Of a DNA stretch of 64,000 nt, positions 12,240 to 23,851 are shown piece by piece (within the stretch, counting starts at the first letter, position 1; each line of letters opens with the position of its first letter). The stretch comes from Nymphaea colorata (lineage: Eukaryota; Streptophyta; Magnoliopsida; Nymphaeales; Nymphaeaceae). The notes below the pieces were generated by a model. It did no database searches, was not told where the DNA came from, and was given only the letters and a program-made list of their open reading frames with translations. The position numbers and the translations under genes were made by a program. The stretch covers positions 22,259,354 to 22,323,353 of the forward strand of contig NC_045142.1 of assembly GCF_008831285.2 (NCBI RefSeq), given 5' to 3'.

Positions 12240-12505
12240 TGTTGGTGTATGGAACTTGATCCATACTGGACACTCATAGCAATACCGCGGATTTCGCCCT
12301 AATCCTTATGTTGAGAGGAGGGCCACAGTTTTCTGTGCTTCTTCTCTGAGAGTATCTGTGTTCTTCTGTAAGGGAATAGTAATGATCTGTGCGACCGTGG
12401 ACGTAGGAGGTTATTGCTTCGAACCACATAAATCTGTCTCTTCTTCTTTGTTGCTTCTAACCCCCTCTTGAGAGTGCGTGAAAAGAGTTTGTATTGTTCA
12501 TAATA
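12240..12505 (+). repeat. 3' LTR of degenerate Copia element
   Basis: It is 266 bp and begins TGTTGGTG. The terminal CA seen in the 5' LTR is TA here. It is followed directly by GAGAG, matching the five bases before the 5' LTR. The hairpin-forming inverted repeat is at 12247-12266. Confidence 0.93.
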
Positions 12506-12802
12506 GAGAGTATCCACTCCCCACCATCAACAACCTTTTTCCTCTGTATGAAACCTTCCTTGCAATGAAAGCGACAGAGATATCTCACATTGACCGTTTC
12601 GTACTTTTTGCTTCCTACTTTCCCTCGCACAATTACTGGCGGTTCTGAGATCCAGTGATAGCGGCGTTGGTTCCGATGTAGATTGCAGCGGTCGGATTCT
12701 AGGACGGAGGGCTGATGGTCAAAAGATCCCATAGCCGACACTCATCGTATTCATAATATTATGAAGCATAAACCAGAGTATAACTGCCTAAGTTTCTACT
12801 GA
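12506..12802. other. Host flank right of the Copia insertion
   Basis: A minus-strand open frame (12741 down to the LTR) runs into the LTR. Across the target site it would continue briefly before a stop near 7870. The sequence resembles plant promoter DNA (cggtcggattctagg-type segments) more than coding sequence, and no domain was recognised. I do not call a gene. Confidence 0.4.
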
Positions 12803-15214
12803 TTTTACCTTTTTTAAATGATACTTGAAATTTTTTGCATTTATATAATCATATTTTTTTTATTTAAATTAATTTTTTAATAATTTATTGACCATTCAAA
12901 ACATTTTGTCGATATTTTATACATGAAAAATTTATGAGATTGACTTTGTTGGATATATGATTCTCATACATACTTGAATCCAAGTATTTTTGTAGTTTTT
13001 ATTTAAATCCTAGTTCCACTCCAAATACAATTAACCAATAGTAATATCCAAATTTAATTATTGTAATGGTTTCTTTCATCTTAATTCAAATTCAAATTTT
13101 TATTTTCTTTCTCCAACTTATTTTTGGATGAACTGCATTAAGACTTCTTTTTTCTAAGGTGAGATAAACATCTACGCTAAGATGTCTAAGAGGTATATGT
13201 TTCATGGAGTTGTCTGATAGGGTTTTTGATTGGAGTTGTTTACTTTTTCAAGTTTAAGTTATTTGTCAATAAATAAAAAGTAAAAGAAAGAAGATGAGCA
13301 AGGATTGAGACAAGAACCATAAAGACCTGAGCAGTAAGAGCGGGATGGATGATTCAAGGACTCGATGATGTTTATAGACTAAGTGGTGGTACTTATATAG
13401 GCATCGGACTTCAAATTATTACAACTTAAAAAAATGAATTGGATTCCTTTCCGAACAAACAAAGTACTAAGAAACAAAAACAGTTACATGTGAATGAATT
13501 CGAAGGAGGACAGCTGTTGTGATGAAGTGACAGTTGAACGTGTCAAAAAAGTCAAAAGTGCTACAATGCACAATAGTTTACCATAATACTATAGTTTACG
13601 CAACGTTGTTTTTTGACACGTATGAGATTTTTTTTGTCTTTATTTATATTATCTACACGTAACACTGTCTTATGTTAGATAAAAACTGTCAACAACTACA
13701 ATAATCTTCTAGAGGCTTCTCGTGATGATTTACCTTGAAAGGTGACCCAGAGCTTATCATGTGAGGTACGTCACATGGAAAATGTTTGTCATTTTATTTT
13801 TTTAAATAATACTTAAAAAAATTGATTTTTTTTAATTATATGTTTTTTATTTAAATTATTTTTTAATACTTTATTGACCATTCACAACATTTTGTTGGTA
13901 GTTTATTCTCATTACTAATTTCATATGTATGTCCATTGTGATGGAGAATTTCACAAATTGACTTTATTGAATATATGATTTTCATGCATATCCAAATTCG
14001 AGTATTTTTGTAGTTTTTTTATTTAGATTCCAGCTTCACTCTAAATGTAATTAAACAATATCCCGTTAGTCATATTGTAATATACAAATCCAAAGGTTTC
14101 TTCCGTCTTGGTTCAAATATAGGTTTTTATTTCTTTCTCCAACTTATTTTTGCATGTAATGCCTTTGAGATAAACAACAGTATGAGGAATATATGTTACC
14201 TGAAGATGTCAAATAGGATTTTTTATTGGAGTTGCCTATTTTTTAGGTTTAAGTGGTTTGTCAATAAAGAAAGAGGAAAATAAAAGAAGATGAACAGAAA
14301 AGAAGGCAAGAACCAGAAAGGCCTGAAGCCAACCAAGTGATTAAAGTAGGATGGATGATTTAAGGACTCTTTATACATTCAGTGATAATGCTTATATAGG
14401 CACAATATTTGAAATTAAATTACAACATGGAAAAGGAATTGAATTCCTTCTCAAATAAGCAAAGTACTAACAAACAAAAACAGTTACTTGCGAAGAAAGT
14501 CGAAGGATGATCGCTATCGCGTGCTAGATGAGGTGGTAGTCGAACGTGTTCAAAAAGTCAAAAGTATGACATTGCACAATAGTGTCTGTCGTAGTGCTAC
14601 AGTGACTGCTAGGGTAACCGTCTTCGCCTTTTATTCAAAAAAAAAAAAACCGCATGGCATGTCGTTAACTTTGCTTATTTGACGCGTATGAGATTCCTTT
14701 CACCTTTATTTACTTTATCTATACGCAACGTTGTTTTATGTCACATAAAGATCGTCAGCAACTACGACAATCTTTTAGAGACTCCTCATGATGATTTGTC
14801 TTGGGTGGTGACCCAGAGCTTATCATGTGGGGTACGTCATAAGGTAAATTTGTGGTATTTTACTTTTTTTATAAATAATAGTTGAAAAATTGTACATTGA
14901 TTTAATTATATATATATTTTTATTTAAATTAATTCTTTAATAATTTATTGACCATTCATAACATTTTGTTGGTAGTTTATTCTCATTACTAATTTCATAT
15001 GAATATCCCTTGTAACGGAGAATTTAACATATTGACTTTATTGGACATATGATTCTCATGCATATCTGAATTCGAGTATTTTGTAGTTTTTTATTCATAT
15101 CCCAGTTCCACTCTAAATGCAATTGCACAATATCCCGCTAGTCATATTGTAATATCCAAATCCAATTATTGTAATGGTTTCTTCCATCTTAGTTTAAATC
15201 CAAGTCCAATTAAG

Positions 15215-15215
<1 letters not shown>
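12803..15215. repeat. Tandem ~1-kb repeat, two full units plus a partial third
   Basis: Landmarks recur in the same order: a ttta-rich start, ttattgaccattcaNaacattttgt at 12887, 13873 and 14947 (offsets 986 and 1074), then a catatgattNtcatgcata segment, agtatttttgtagttttt, and gtaatggtttcttNcatctta. Units 1 and 2 also share a gacaagaacca...gggatggatgattNaaggact segment, a TATA-like cttatatagg, and gtgacccagagcttatcatgtg at the junction. The third unit breaks off at the (AT)n tract. No coding frame. The internal TATA-like box would fit solo-LTR-like material, but I found no terminal TG/CA boundaries. Confidence 0.8.

Positions 15216-15284
<69 letters not shown>
15216..15284. repeat. (AT)n microsatellite
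   Basis: About 34 perfect AT units at the point where the third 1-kb repeat unit breaks off. Confidence 0.97.
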
Positions 15285-15287
<3 letters not shown>

Positions 15288-16850
15288 TTCAAACCCCACA
15301 TATGGATAATTTAAAATTAAAAATTGTCACTAACAGCTTTAGCTGCAGGTTATAACACAACAACTATATGTGTTGTTTTTTACAATGATTTATGGTGATG
15401 TTAACAATAGATTTTTTTATTTTTAGTCATTTGTAACATTATGTGAATTTAAATCTCCTTTGCATCTAGCATTATTTCTTGTAACCTGTGCAGCCCTAAG
15501 GAGTGTAACGTAACTATCGGACTCGGTGCCAATGAAAGTGTGGTTGCCAATTTGATTCCTATGAACACTATTCTTTTAGATTTCAAATAATTTGATGTGC
15601 AATACTCTAGTTGACGGGCATATCGCTCTCCATCCACGTCCTAAAACAACTCTAAACTTCCTGGATGGGAAGAAAAGGAGGAGGAGGAGAGGGGCTTTAG
15701 CTTATTGAGGTTAGAGTTGTGTCCAGGACCATCATCTTCTCTTTTTTATTTGTTGTGATGAGAGAGAGATAGAGTTGAGGAGATTTCAATTTGGAGTAGA
15801 GAAATGACAAAAAAGAGAGTAATGTAAAAGAAAATGAAAGTTTCGCTCAGAATCTTGACAAAAGTGAACCTGCTTCAGTGAGCAGGCCTATTTCAATGAG
15901 CTCTTACACGCATATATAGAGAGAGTATTGGGCCTTTATAACTGGCACTGACACTGTTGCATTTTACATATGTCTAGCTAAGCAGTTAAAGGAAAATTTT
16001 CATTGTAAGGGTTGAGCTATAGTTTCAAAACTTTAGCAAGAACCAAAATATAATTTTAAAATTTTTATATAGGTTAAACTAAAATTTAAAAGCTGCTATA
16101 TAATTTTTTAAAATCTGAAGGAAGGAAGGCCATGGCCCCTGCCCTTGCCTCCACCCTTCGTGGGAACCTTATTGTAACAATATTGTAATCGATTAATAAA
16201 AATTTGCAACTTATCTCATCATAAGTGACCAGGTCCTCTCAATTATCATGAGATGGTGGGTAGGCTCTTGGTCGTTTTCTATGTTTATTCACTTCTTCTT
16301 TTGGATTCACAAGCAAGCAGCGCAAATAGGGGAAAAATACCAAACTTAGATTTTTTCCTACATTTAACAAATAATTTAAAATAAAAAACCCATTTGGAAC
16401 TGAGTTTACATATCATTTTGAGAGAAAAGTAGCCATAGGCCCACAACTTAAATAAAACCTATTAAATAAAAACTTTATGAGAAGAAGACCCTTCTTCCTT
16501 TCCCTTGCTTGGCACCTACGTCAACAAGCTGTATCAGGATCTGCATAAGGTATGATATGCTTGTCAAATAAAGTGTCATGAACATACTTTTTATAATTTT
16601 AAAAAATAACAACTGTGAACATTGAATAGTTGATGCTGTTTATATGCACCGGCTAGGTATATCACACATATTAAAGTGAATTTTTATTAACTTAAACGGC
16701 AACCAATATTAAATTCAACGATTCGATCGGATGAGGGAAGATAATATTGAAAAGAAATTGCATTTTTTTCTGTCTTTAATTGGGCTTTTATTCGACAGCT
16801 TTTATCAAAGACGCAGATTCCTGAAGAAATTTAAAGAAATAGCCGTATCA
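15285..16850. other. Intergenic region, no gene recognised
   Basis: AT-rich sequence with no supported coding frame. One reverse-oriented copy of the dispersed AT-rich repeat lies at about 16010-16160. Confidence 0.5.
16010..16160 (-). repeat. Dispersed AT-rich repeat, copy 2
   Basis: Reverse-oriented relative to the copy at 4100-4265: gagctatagtttcaaaact, aattttaaaatttttatatagg, and a ggccatggcccctgccc end. Diverged. Confidence 0.45.
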
Positions 16851-16852
16851 TG

Positions 16853-17590
16853 CTAATTACGAGGAAATGGTAGGGCTGTAAATGAAAGTTCTCCTCCAAA
16901 ACTGATCCGTCTCCCCTCCCCAGGGAATGGAAACGAAAATCGAAAGTGGCGCGCAGAAGCGCACTTCTCCTCCTTAATCTTTCCGCACCGTCCCGTTCGA
17001 GTTTTGCACGTAATACTCTCTCTCTCTCTCCCCCCCTCTCTCTGTAACACGCATAATCTGGGGAGGGGTTGTTGGTTGATCAGTTTTTGGGCTTTTAATG
17101 GCAGAAGTGCTTCCCGCCATTTTGTTTACTAGGGTTTTTGCTTCGCATGGTTGAATGGATGGATGTGCGTTGGACAACTTAGGTTGTACTTTTTCTTTTG
17201 GTAGTTCGAGGTTCTGTAACGAATTAATCACTGCGTGCTTTTAGAATTGTTGTCTGTTCTTGTCAAATTACGGCTTTTGTTCTCACTTAGGGTCCCTTTT
17301 CCTTGGTGAATCTATTGGAATTTGCGCTGCTTAGCCTTTTGAAGGTTGTTGGTAGAAACGAAATGGATTTTTATCCATATGGTTTTTTGAATTTGAAGGA
17401 GATTGCGATAATGAAATAGTTCTAAGACTCTGGTTTTTCTTCCTAGTTTTAGTGGTGGCTTTCTTTGCTTTACCTTTTTTTTTTAATATGTTGATATTGA
17501 TTTTTAGGGTCTGTATGTCTCAAAATGCTTGTGCTGTCATCTTAGTTAATCTTTTTTACTTTAGCAAACTTTGCCGGGTTTTTACTGGGA

Positions 17591-17669
<79 letters not shown>

Positions 17670-18043
17670 GTTTGCTTTGATTGCATGCCTTCGTCTTTAG
17701 CGTTATGATGTTTCCTCACAAACATCTCAAGCTTTCAAATGATCTCGGGGTTCAGTTCACTCGTGGGAATTTGGATCCGTCGTTCAGTGACGCTGTCATC
17801 GTTCTCCTTCTGACTCCTGGCCCCTAATCCTTATCATAGTTCGGGTTCTATCTTGTTTCTTCCACAAGAATTTGTCTGTATGCGTTCAATTTCAAAGCTG
17901 AAGTTTGATCACAGGAATGATGGTTTTGCTTTTTAGATGCATGGGATGATGGTCAAATCAATTGGGGCCGACATAGTATGTTCTCTATGCTTGTGTTTGC
18001 TAAGTGAAGACATTTGAACATATTGTAGTTTGAGCAGAATCTT
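16853..18043 (+). promoter_or_regulatory. Promoter and 5' UTR region of the DnaJ/DUF3444 gene
   Basis: A CT-rich tract (17013-17042) typical of plant 5' UTRs is followed by T-rich, intron-like sequence and a plausible 3' splice site (gctttttag, about 17937) ahead of the ATG at 18044. A 5'-UTR intron is therefore likely, but its donor was not fixed. The (TTA)n microsatellite sits inside it. Confidence 0.5.
17591..17669. repeat. (TTA)n microsatellite, ~26 units
   Basis: A perfect TTA/TAT run in the presumed 5'-UTR intron of the DnaJ gene. It produces a poly-Leu open frame (17452-17700) that is not a gene. Confidence 0.97.
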
Positions 18044-21000
18044 ATGATGGAGTGCAACAGGGACGAGGCTTTGAGGGCTATAGGGATTGCAGAAAAGAAG
18101 ATGGAGGTTAAAGATTATTTGGGGGCACAAAAAATTACCTTAAAGGCAAAGCAACTCTGTCCTGATTTGGAGAATATTGCACAGATATTAGCTGTCTGCA
18201 ATGTTCACTGTCTTGGTGAAAACAAAGTTCAGGGCTCTGAATTGGACTGGTATAGGATCTTGCAAGTCGAGCCAACAGCCGATGAGGCCACTATTAAGAA
18301 ACAGTATCGGAAGCTTGCTCTTCTTCTTCATCCTGATAAGAATAAACTTTCTGGTGCAGAGTATGCCTTTAAGCTGATTGGGGAAGCAGTGGGAATTCTT
18401 TCTGATCAGGCAAAAAGAGGGTTATATGACATGAAGAGAAGACATGCAATGATCGGAACCATGCTTTCGGACATTCAGAATCCTCCTTCCCCTGATTTTA
18501 GTTCTTCTGCAAGGAAATCTCCTGGATTTGCTTCTGGCTCTACTGATCACATGGTTATCAGTCCACCACAAGCAGGTCTGAGTTGCCAGCAGCAGCAGAA
18601 CGAGCGGAGAACTGCCAATGAGTGGCAGCCACAGGCACAATCAACAGGTGCAACCTTTTGGTCAATGTGTCCATTTTGCTCAATAAAATACCAGTATTCC
18701 AATATTGTTATGAACAAACGGATTAGATGCGGGAATTGTATGAATGTCTACATTGCCGTTGGTATAAATGTGCGAGAAACTAGGCTTGGAACTGAAACAA
18801 TAGCAGCACAATCATTGTATCCCCAGTCACAAGATAACATCCGTAATGGGTATGGCCCTAGTGCTAATAATGCTCCCCCACAGGCTTTTGCAGCTGACGT
18901 TAGTTGCACGGATTCTCAGGTGAATGCTACTTGTGTGTCAAGGCCATCAGAAAACAGTGGTGATCAGGTGAATGCTACTTGTGCGTTAAGGACATCAGAA
19001 AACAGTGGTGAAGTTGAGGGTTCTAAATGCGGAGATACATCTGAAGCTGAAAAGGTTGATGAGTTAAAAAAGAAAGCTACCATGGAGCAGCAACATTTGA
19101 GTAACAACTCAAGGAAGAGAAGGAGAATACTTGAATCTGAATCCAGTGACAGCAAGAGTGCTGACAGCAAGGAATCTATTGAAAGTGACATGGAGGAACA
19201 GTTTCCTGATGAACAAAATGCTTGGGCAAGCTCTGACCACCCACGAAGATTTTTAAGAATTAGGCGACATGTTAATTACAATGAAGATAGAACTGATGAG
19301 GGTGATGACTCTGTGAGTGTCCCTTGTTCCAGCAGGTCAAACATAAATAAAACTTCAGGAAGTGATCTGATGAATGAAATGGATTCAACTCAACATACAG
19401 GGAATACATATGGGGCACCTGAACTTAGCCCTCCCCTGAATCCGCAGAGCAGCAAGCAGAAATTGGACCACTCTAGGCAAGAGAACAAGTTGGAAACAGG
19501 AAGGGTAGGAATAGATGATGCAGGACAAGATAGTATTAATAGAGTTCAACACACCCAGCACGAGAGTCCTGATGACAGTGATGAAGATTGTAATACCCCA
19601 TTGCAACCAGAATATTTAGAGCTACCAGACTCAGAATTCCATGACTTTGATTCTGATAAGACAGGAGCTTGTTTTTCAGTTGATCAGGTGTGGGCTGTGT
19701 ATGACAACTTGCATGGGCTGCCTCGATATTATGCAGTGATCAGAAAAGTTCTTTCTACAGATTTCAAACTGCTCATCACATGGCTAGAGGCATTTCCTGG
19801 TTGTACAGAAGAAGAAAGTTGGCTGGATGCTGAGCTACCTGTGGCTTGTGGAGGATATACTCTTGGTGAAACTGAAGCTACCGAAGATCGTCTAATGTTT
19901 TCTCATCTGGTCAAATTTGAAAGAGGCCATGGGAAAATAAAGTACAAAATTTATCCTAAAAAAGGTGAGATCTGGGCCCTCTACAAGGACTGGGATATCA
20001 ATTGGTTCTCTAGTCCAGAAGGCCATTTTCATTTTGATTATGACATAGTAGAACTGCTGATGGATTATTCAAAGGATACAGGTGGAGATGCTGTGCCGCT
20101 GGTCAAAGTGAAAGGATTTCAGAGCTTGTACATCAGAATGACAAAAGAGGGACGTCAAGCTACATTTCATGTCCGAGGAAGACAATCCTATCGCTTTTCT
20201 CATCAGGTCCCAGCATACAGTATGAAGGGAAATGAGAAAGAGGGCGTCCCAGCAGGCTCATTTGAGCTCGATATTGCTGCATTTCTATGTAATTTTAAAG
20301 ATTCTGTTTCCATGGGAACTTCAAGAGAAGTTGAGGTTCAATTAACAGATTCACAGCGTCAAGGAGCTAGCTCTTCAAAACCCATAATTAGCAGTGTGTA
20401 CAAGGAACCTGTTTCTGGTCTGCAGAAGTCGAAAGCATCTGGATTTCAGGAAATACTGAAGGATGAACTTGATGAGAATATGAAGGAAGATGAGGATGTT
20501 AAATGCAATGAATCAGGTTTGCAGCGAATGAGCAACATCATGGATAAGAAGCCTGAACAAGTATATGGCAATAAGCTGTGCGAAGATGAGACAATGAGAA
20601 TGAGTGAAAATTATGTATTTGGAAGCCCTGAATGCTCTTCAAGAGTTTCTATACGAGATTCTGTGAGTGTGAGCGCTAGTAAACATTTGTCAGTATCTGG
20701 GGTGAACGATAATGGTATTAGTGTATGCAGGCAGAATGATATAATTATGTCTGGTCCCAGTGATCATCTCAAGAAGCTTCCGGCTCCAGAATTCTATGAC
20801 TTTATGAATGATAGAACTATTAATAAGTTCCGAAAAAACCAAATTTGGGCAGTATTTGACAATATTGATGACATGCCTAGGTTTTATGCTTGGATAAAAA
20901 GAATAGATCATTCGGCGAACAAAGTCCATATTATATGGCTGGTAATTTGTCATGAGGATATGTTGTCTGAGGAGGTTATGTGGCTTGCTAGGAAACTACC

Positions 21001-21460
21001 TGTTTCTTGTGGTGTGTTTAAAGCTGAAGATTGTGATTGTGTCAGCCCAGAATTGTTTTCTCACCATGTAAGAAATGAACCAAGCCGGACAGAGGGTAAA
21101 TTTGGGATCTACCCACGACAAGGTGAGGTATGGGTGATATACAACAGATGGAGTTCTGCGTGGACAAAATCTGATCACATGAGCCACAAGTGCTCAATCG
21201 TGGAAGTTATCTCCACTTACAGTGCTGAAGAGGGGGTGAGGGTTCGACATTTGACAAGGATCAAGGGACACCACTATATTTTCAAGAAGTCCAAGAAACC
21301 AGAAAGTAATATACCAAGAGCATGCCTGTTGCAGTTCTCTCATCAGGTTCCTGCTTTTAAGTTACAAGACGAAGCTGGTGGAAGGTTGAAAGGCTGTTGG
21401 GAATTGGATCCTGCATCTCTCCCAAAAGGTCTTTTCACTTGTTTTTTGAATGCAACTTGA
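18044..21460 (+). CDS. J-domain protein with zinc ribbon and two DUF3444 domains, 1138 aa
   Basis: Predicted plant-specific type of Hsp40-family co-chaperone, probably nuclear or cytosolic. Residues 1-60 are a helical N-terminal segment typical of the family. The J domain spans about 67-132 with the catalytic HPD at 96-98, needed to stimulate Hsp70. A zinc ribbon at 204-236 uses C209, C212, C229 and C232 (CX2C-X16-CX2C). A charged, low-complexity linker with KKRRR-like basic patches runs to about 525. DUF3444 domain 1 spans 527-745 and domain 2 912-1130. Each begins with an LP-SEF/LP-PEF-DF motif and contains WAVYD/WAVFD, a LPV-CG core, YP--GE-WA/WV and an FSHQVPA end. The coding region is one exon, as is common in this family. 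The first two codons are both ATG. A 16-residue internal duplication (QVNATC...SENSG) occurs at about 293-323. Cellular clients are unknown. Confidence 0.95.
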   Translation: MMECNRDEALRAIGIAEKKMEVKDYLGAQKITLKAKQLCPDLENIAQILAVCNVHCLGENKVQGSELDWYRILQVEPTADEATIKKQYRKLALLLHPDKNKLSGAEYAFKLIGEAVGILSDQAKRGLYDMKRRHAMIGTMLSDIQNPPSPDFSSSARKSPGFASGSTDHMVISPPQAGLSCQQQQNERRTANEWQPQAQSTGATFWSMCPFCSIKYQYSNIVMNKRIRCGNCMNVYIAVGINVRETRLGTETIAAQSLYPQSQDNIRNGYGPSANNAPPQAFAADVSCTDSQVNATCVSRPSENSGDQVNATCALRTSENSGEVEGSKCGDTSEAEKVDELKKKATMEQQHLSNNSRKRRRILESESSDSKSADSKESIESDMEEQFPDEQNAWASSDHPRRFLRIRRHVNYNEDRTDEGDDSVSVPCSSRSNINKTSGSDLMNEMDSTQHTGNTYGAPELSPPLNPQSSKQKLDHSRQENKLETGRVGIDDAGQDSINRVQHTQHESPDDSDEDCNTPLQPEYLELPDSEFHDFDSDKTGACFSVDQVWAVYDNLHGLPRYYAVIRKVLSTDFKLLITWLEAFPGCTEEESWLDAELPVACGGYTLGETEATEDRLMFSHLVKFERGHGKIKYKIYPKKGEIWALYKDWDINWFSSPEGHFHFDYDIVELLMDYSKDTGGDAVPLVKVKGFQSLYIRMTKEGRQATFHVRGRQSYRFSHQVPAYSMKGNEKEGVPAGSFELDIAAFLCNFKDSVSMGTSREVEVQLTDSQRQGASSSKPIISSVYKEPVSGLQKSKASGFQEILKDELDENMKEDEDVKCNESGLQRMSNIMDKKPEQVYGNKLCEDETMRMSENYVFGSPECSSRVSIRDSVSVSASKHLSVSGVNDNGISVCRQNDIIMSGPSDHLKKLPAPEFYDFMNDRTINKFRKNQIWAVFDNIDDMPRFYAWIKRIDHSANKVHIIWLVICHEDMLSEEVMWLARKLPVSCGVFKAEDCDCVSPELFSHHVRNEPSRTEGKFGIYPRQGEVWVIYNRWSSAWTKSDHMSHKCSIVEVISTYSAEEGVRVRHLTRIKGHHYIFKKSKKPESNIPRACLLQFSHQVPAFKLQDEAGGRLKGCWELDPASLPKGLFTCFLNAT

Positions 21461-23851
21461 GAAAAACCCACCGTGAATAACCTGTCAATGTTTTTTTTTT
21501 TTTGGGGAAGCCTTCTTGTCTAATGTGGTACATTGGATTATCTAAAAGCAGGTCAAGTAGATAGCCAAGATGATCAGCTGCTTGTCACCTGTTTCATCCT
21601 TTGGACCATGTAGGATCCTATTATACTTCTAGCAGTAGGCTTTTTTTGGTTGACCCTCTACTTGCTTTCCAAAACTGTCTCATCCATGTTTTGTTTGGGG
21701 TGTTTCCTGAGTGGAGGAGGTTTATAACACTTAATTGTTAGACTTGGTTGATCTAGTCAAATGATGGAGAAAATCATTCATTTTTCCAATTGGTAATGGC
21801 GTTCCTTTTTTATTAATCCATTTCAATTTTCAGGATGATCTTTTCTGTTCTCCTGTTTTATCCTGTTGATTGTTCATAGCACAATTGTGACATTTCATAC
21901 AGATGTGGACTTGCGAGTGCGTTGATTTGTGGAGGAAAAGTTAGTTTTGATCTTGTACCACCACCTTGCTGAAAGTCCTTCACTTTTCTTTTACTTATTT
22001 GCCATCTATGTAATGGATAGAGCACTTTGTTGCTTCCTTTCCGTACAAAAAAAATTGTAAGAATCTTTAGAATCCCTGTGTATGGGAAGCTCCTTGATAA
22101 TTGAATTTGACTTCCATTTCCATGTACAAGATGGAACATTCAAGCTGAAAGCACAAGGTCAATGTCTGATTTCTCTTTTTTTCCAAGACCAACCAAGCTT
22201 GAGATATATTTTGTGCCTGATGTCTCTTTTGTCTTTATGGTATCATATGAAAGGGAGAGAGATTCTATAAGTGGAAGTTTTTTATTTCTTGTATGGTTGC
22301 CAAGCTACTCATGAGAGATTAGGGTTGAGGGATTACCCTATATGCCAATGTCACTGGAATGATTGTTGATCTGAATCAAGGGCAGAGGTGTTACCAATTT
22401 ATAATGCCAGAGTTGGGCTGAGGTAGGAGTTGCTTGAGAGAGACAAGGTGATACCCTGATACAAGATACTTGATACGGATTTTTTTTCATAGATTATGAA
22501 GCGATTATTCGATCTTTAGCCATGAGTCGATGAGAATGAGCCCCCCTAATGTCATCAATGACTCAGGGTGGTGGGTTTGTACAGCAGCTGCTCTTGTGAT
22601 AGTATTTAGCAGGAAACAAGTATGAAAAAGAAAAGAAAAAATGTATGAAAACAAGGTCTGAAAAATAATGTATTAACACATATTTATTGATGCCTCTACT
22701 TCTTGTTATGTTGTGAATTATTCACACAGGAGGAAGGGGGAAGCGCTAGTAAGTTTCCTCCTATTTGGCTTTCAAAATATGGATATTCTATGGAAATTTT
22801 TGGTGCCAAAATCTGCATTCTTGGTCCAAAGCAAGTTAGGAGAAAATTCTAAAAAATTGACCTGCATGTTGCCTGGTTATCATGATGGCATAATTGAAAA
22901 CTTGGGATTAGATTAGGAGGTCTTTAGCAGCCTCACATGCTTGTTTCCTTTTCTTTTTTTTTTTTCTCTCCCTGTTGCTTTTCTGATAAGATCTTTCCTT
23001 AAGATGCATTCGGAAAAGACCTTCATTGGATCAGCCGATGCATCTGGACGTTCCTGCTCCCTCTCTTTCCCTTTGTTTGCTTATGTGGAATTTCCAAAGT
23101 TAATGGGGAGAACACATTTCTAGGTTCCTGCTTTGCTTCACTTAACAGAAAACAGACTTTCGAACTTCCATTTGTGATTGTTCTACTCCTATTGTTGCTT
23201 GCTTTCCCTGTTTCTAGTGTGTGTGTTTTTTTTTTTTTTTAAATCATGTATCGTCATGCTGGTCGGTGCATGGTACTGAATGGTATGATTTCATCCTGGA
23301 ATCAACTCTCCAGGACTTCTTGGCCTTGAGATCTGGTATCGGAAGTTAGTTGAGGCAGTCGATTCGCATAACCTTACTAGGCATCTTTTTTCTATAAATC
23401 AGTGTGGTGCAACTTCTGTCATCCATGTTGGTTGTGAAATAACTTCAGATATCAAATCCTAAACAATAAAGTAGAAACAGCATCATATGAAAATCCGTCG
23501 ACTGATTGAGCGTAAATGATCAGGCCCAAACACTGAGCAATGTGTTTTAGTGATATAATAGTGTCAGACTCGGCTTGGAGCTAGCATTTACCAGATCAGG
23601 TCTAATCGATTTCAGACTCGAACTCAGATGTTGGATCTGAGTTCTTAAATTTGAATCTGATAGACATGACCTTGTATTTAGCGTGTATGGATTACTTTTT
23701 TTTGGGGCCTTGAGCTTTGACTTGGATTCGGTTAAGAATTACATGCTCAACATGAATCCGCAGAATCGAGTTACTATGAGGATCTTAATTTCTTTAAGGG
23801 AACAAAGTTTTTTTGTGATGACAATTCAATAATAATACTCTTCCACAAAGC
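21461..23851. other. 3' flank of the DnaJ gene and intergenic DNA
   Basis: The proximal part (to about 21.9 kb) is probably 3' UTR. The rest has poly-T runs and a gactcgg/cagactcgaactcag-type degenerate repeat around 23560-23770. No other gene recognised. Confidence 0.5.

Larger units (their letters stand above)
8001..12505 (+). mobile_element. Degenerate Copia retrotransposon with both LTRs
   Basis: It is about 4.5 kb, with a 5' LTR at 8001-8253, a primer-binding site at 8256-8267, a gag-pol region at 8292-12164, a purine-rich tract at 12229-12239 and a 3' LTR at 12240-12505. GAGAG lies on both sides (7996-8000 and 12506-12510). The domain order gag, protease, integrase, reverse transcriptase, RNase H is that of the Copia superfamily, and its motifs resemble the Tnt1-like (Tork) group. 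Many substitutions and indels separate the LTRs, and the coding region is full of stops and frameshifts, so this is an old, inactive copy. Confidence 0.95.

Noticed and set aside
12506..12741. Minus-strand frame that would continue across the Copia insertion site as a disrupted host gene
   Set aside because: The joined frame is short, has no recognisable domain, and the DNA looks like promoter sequence. Much of the open frame toward 12457 is LTR.
17452..17700. 82-aa frame with a poly-Leu run
   Set aside because: The Leu run is the (TTA)n microsatellite; the frame is not gene-like.
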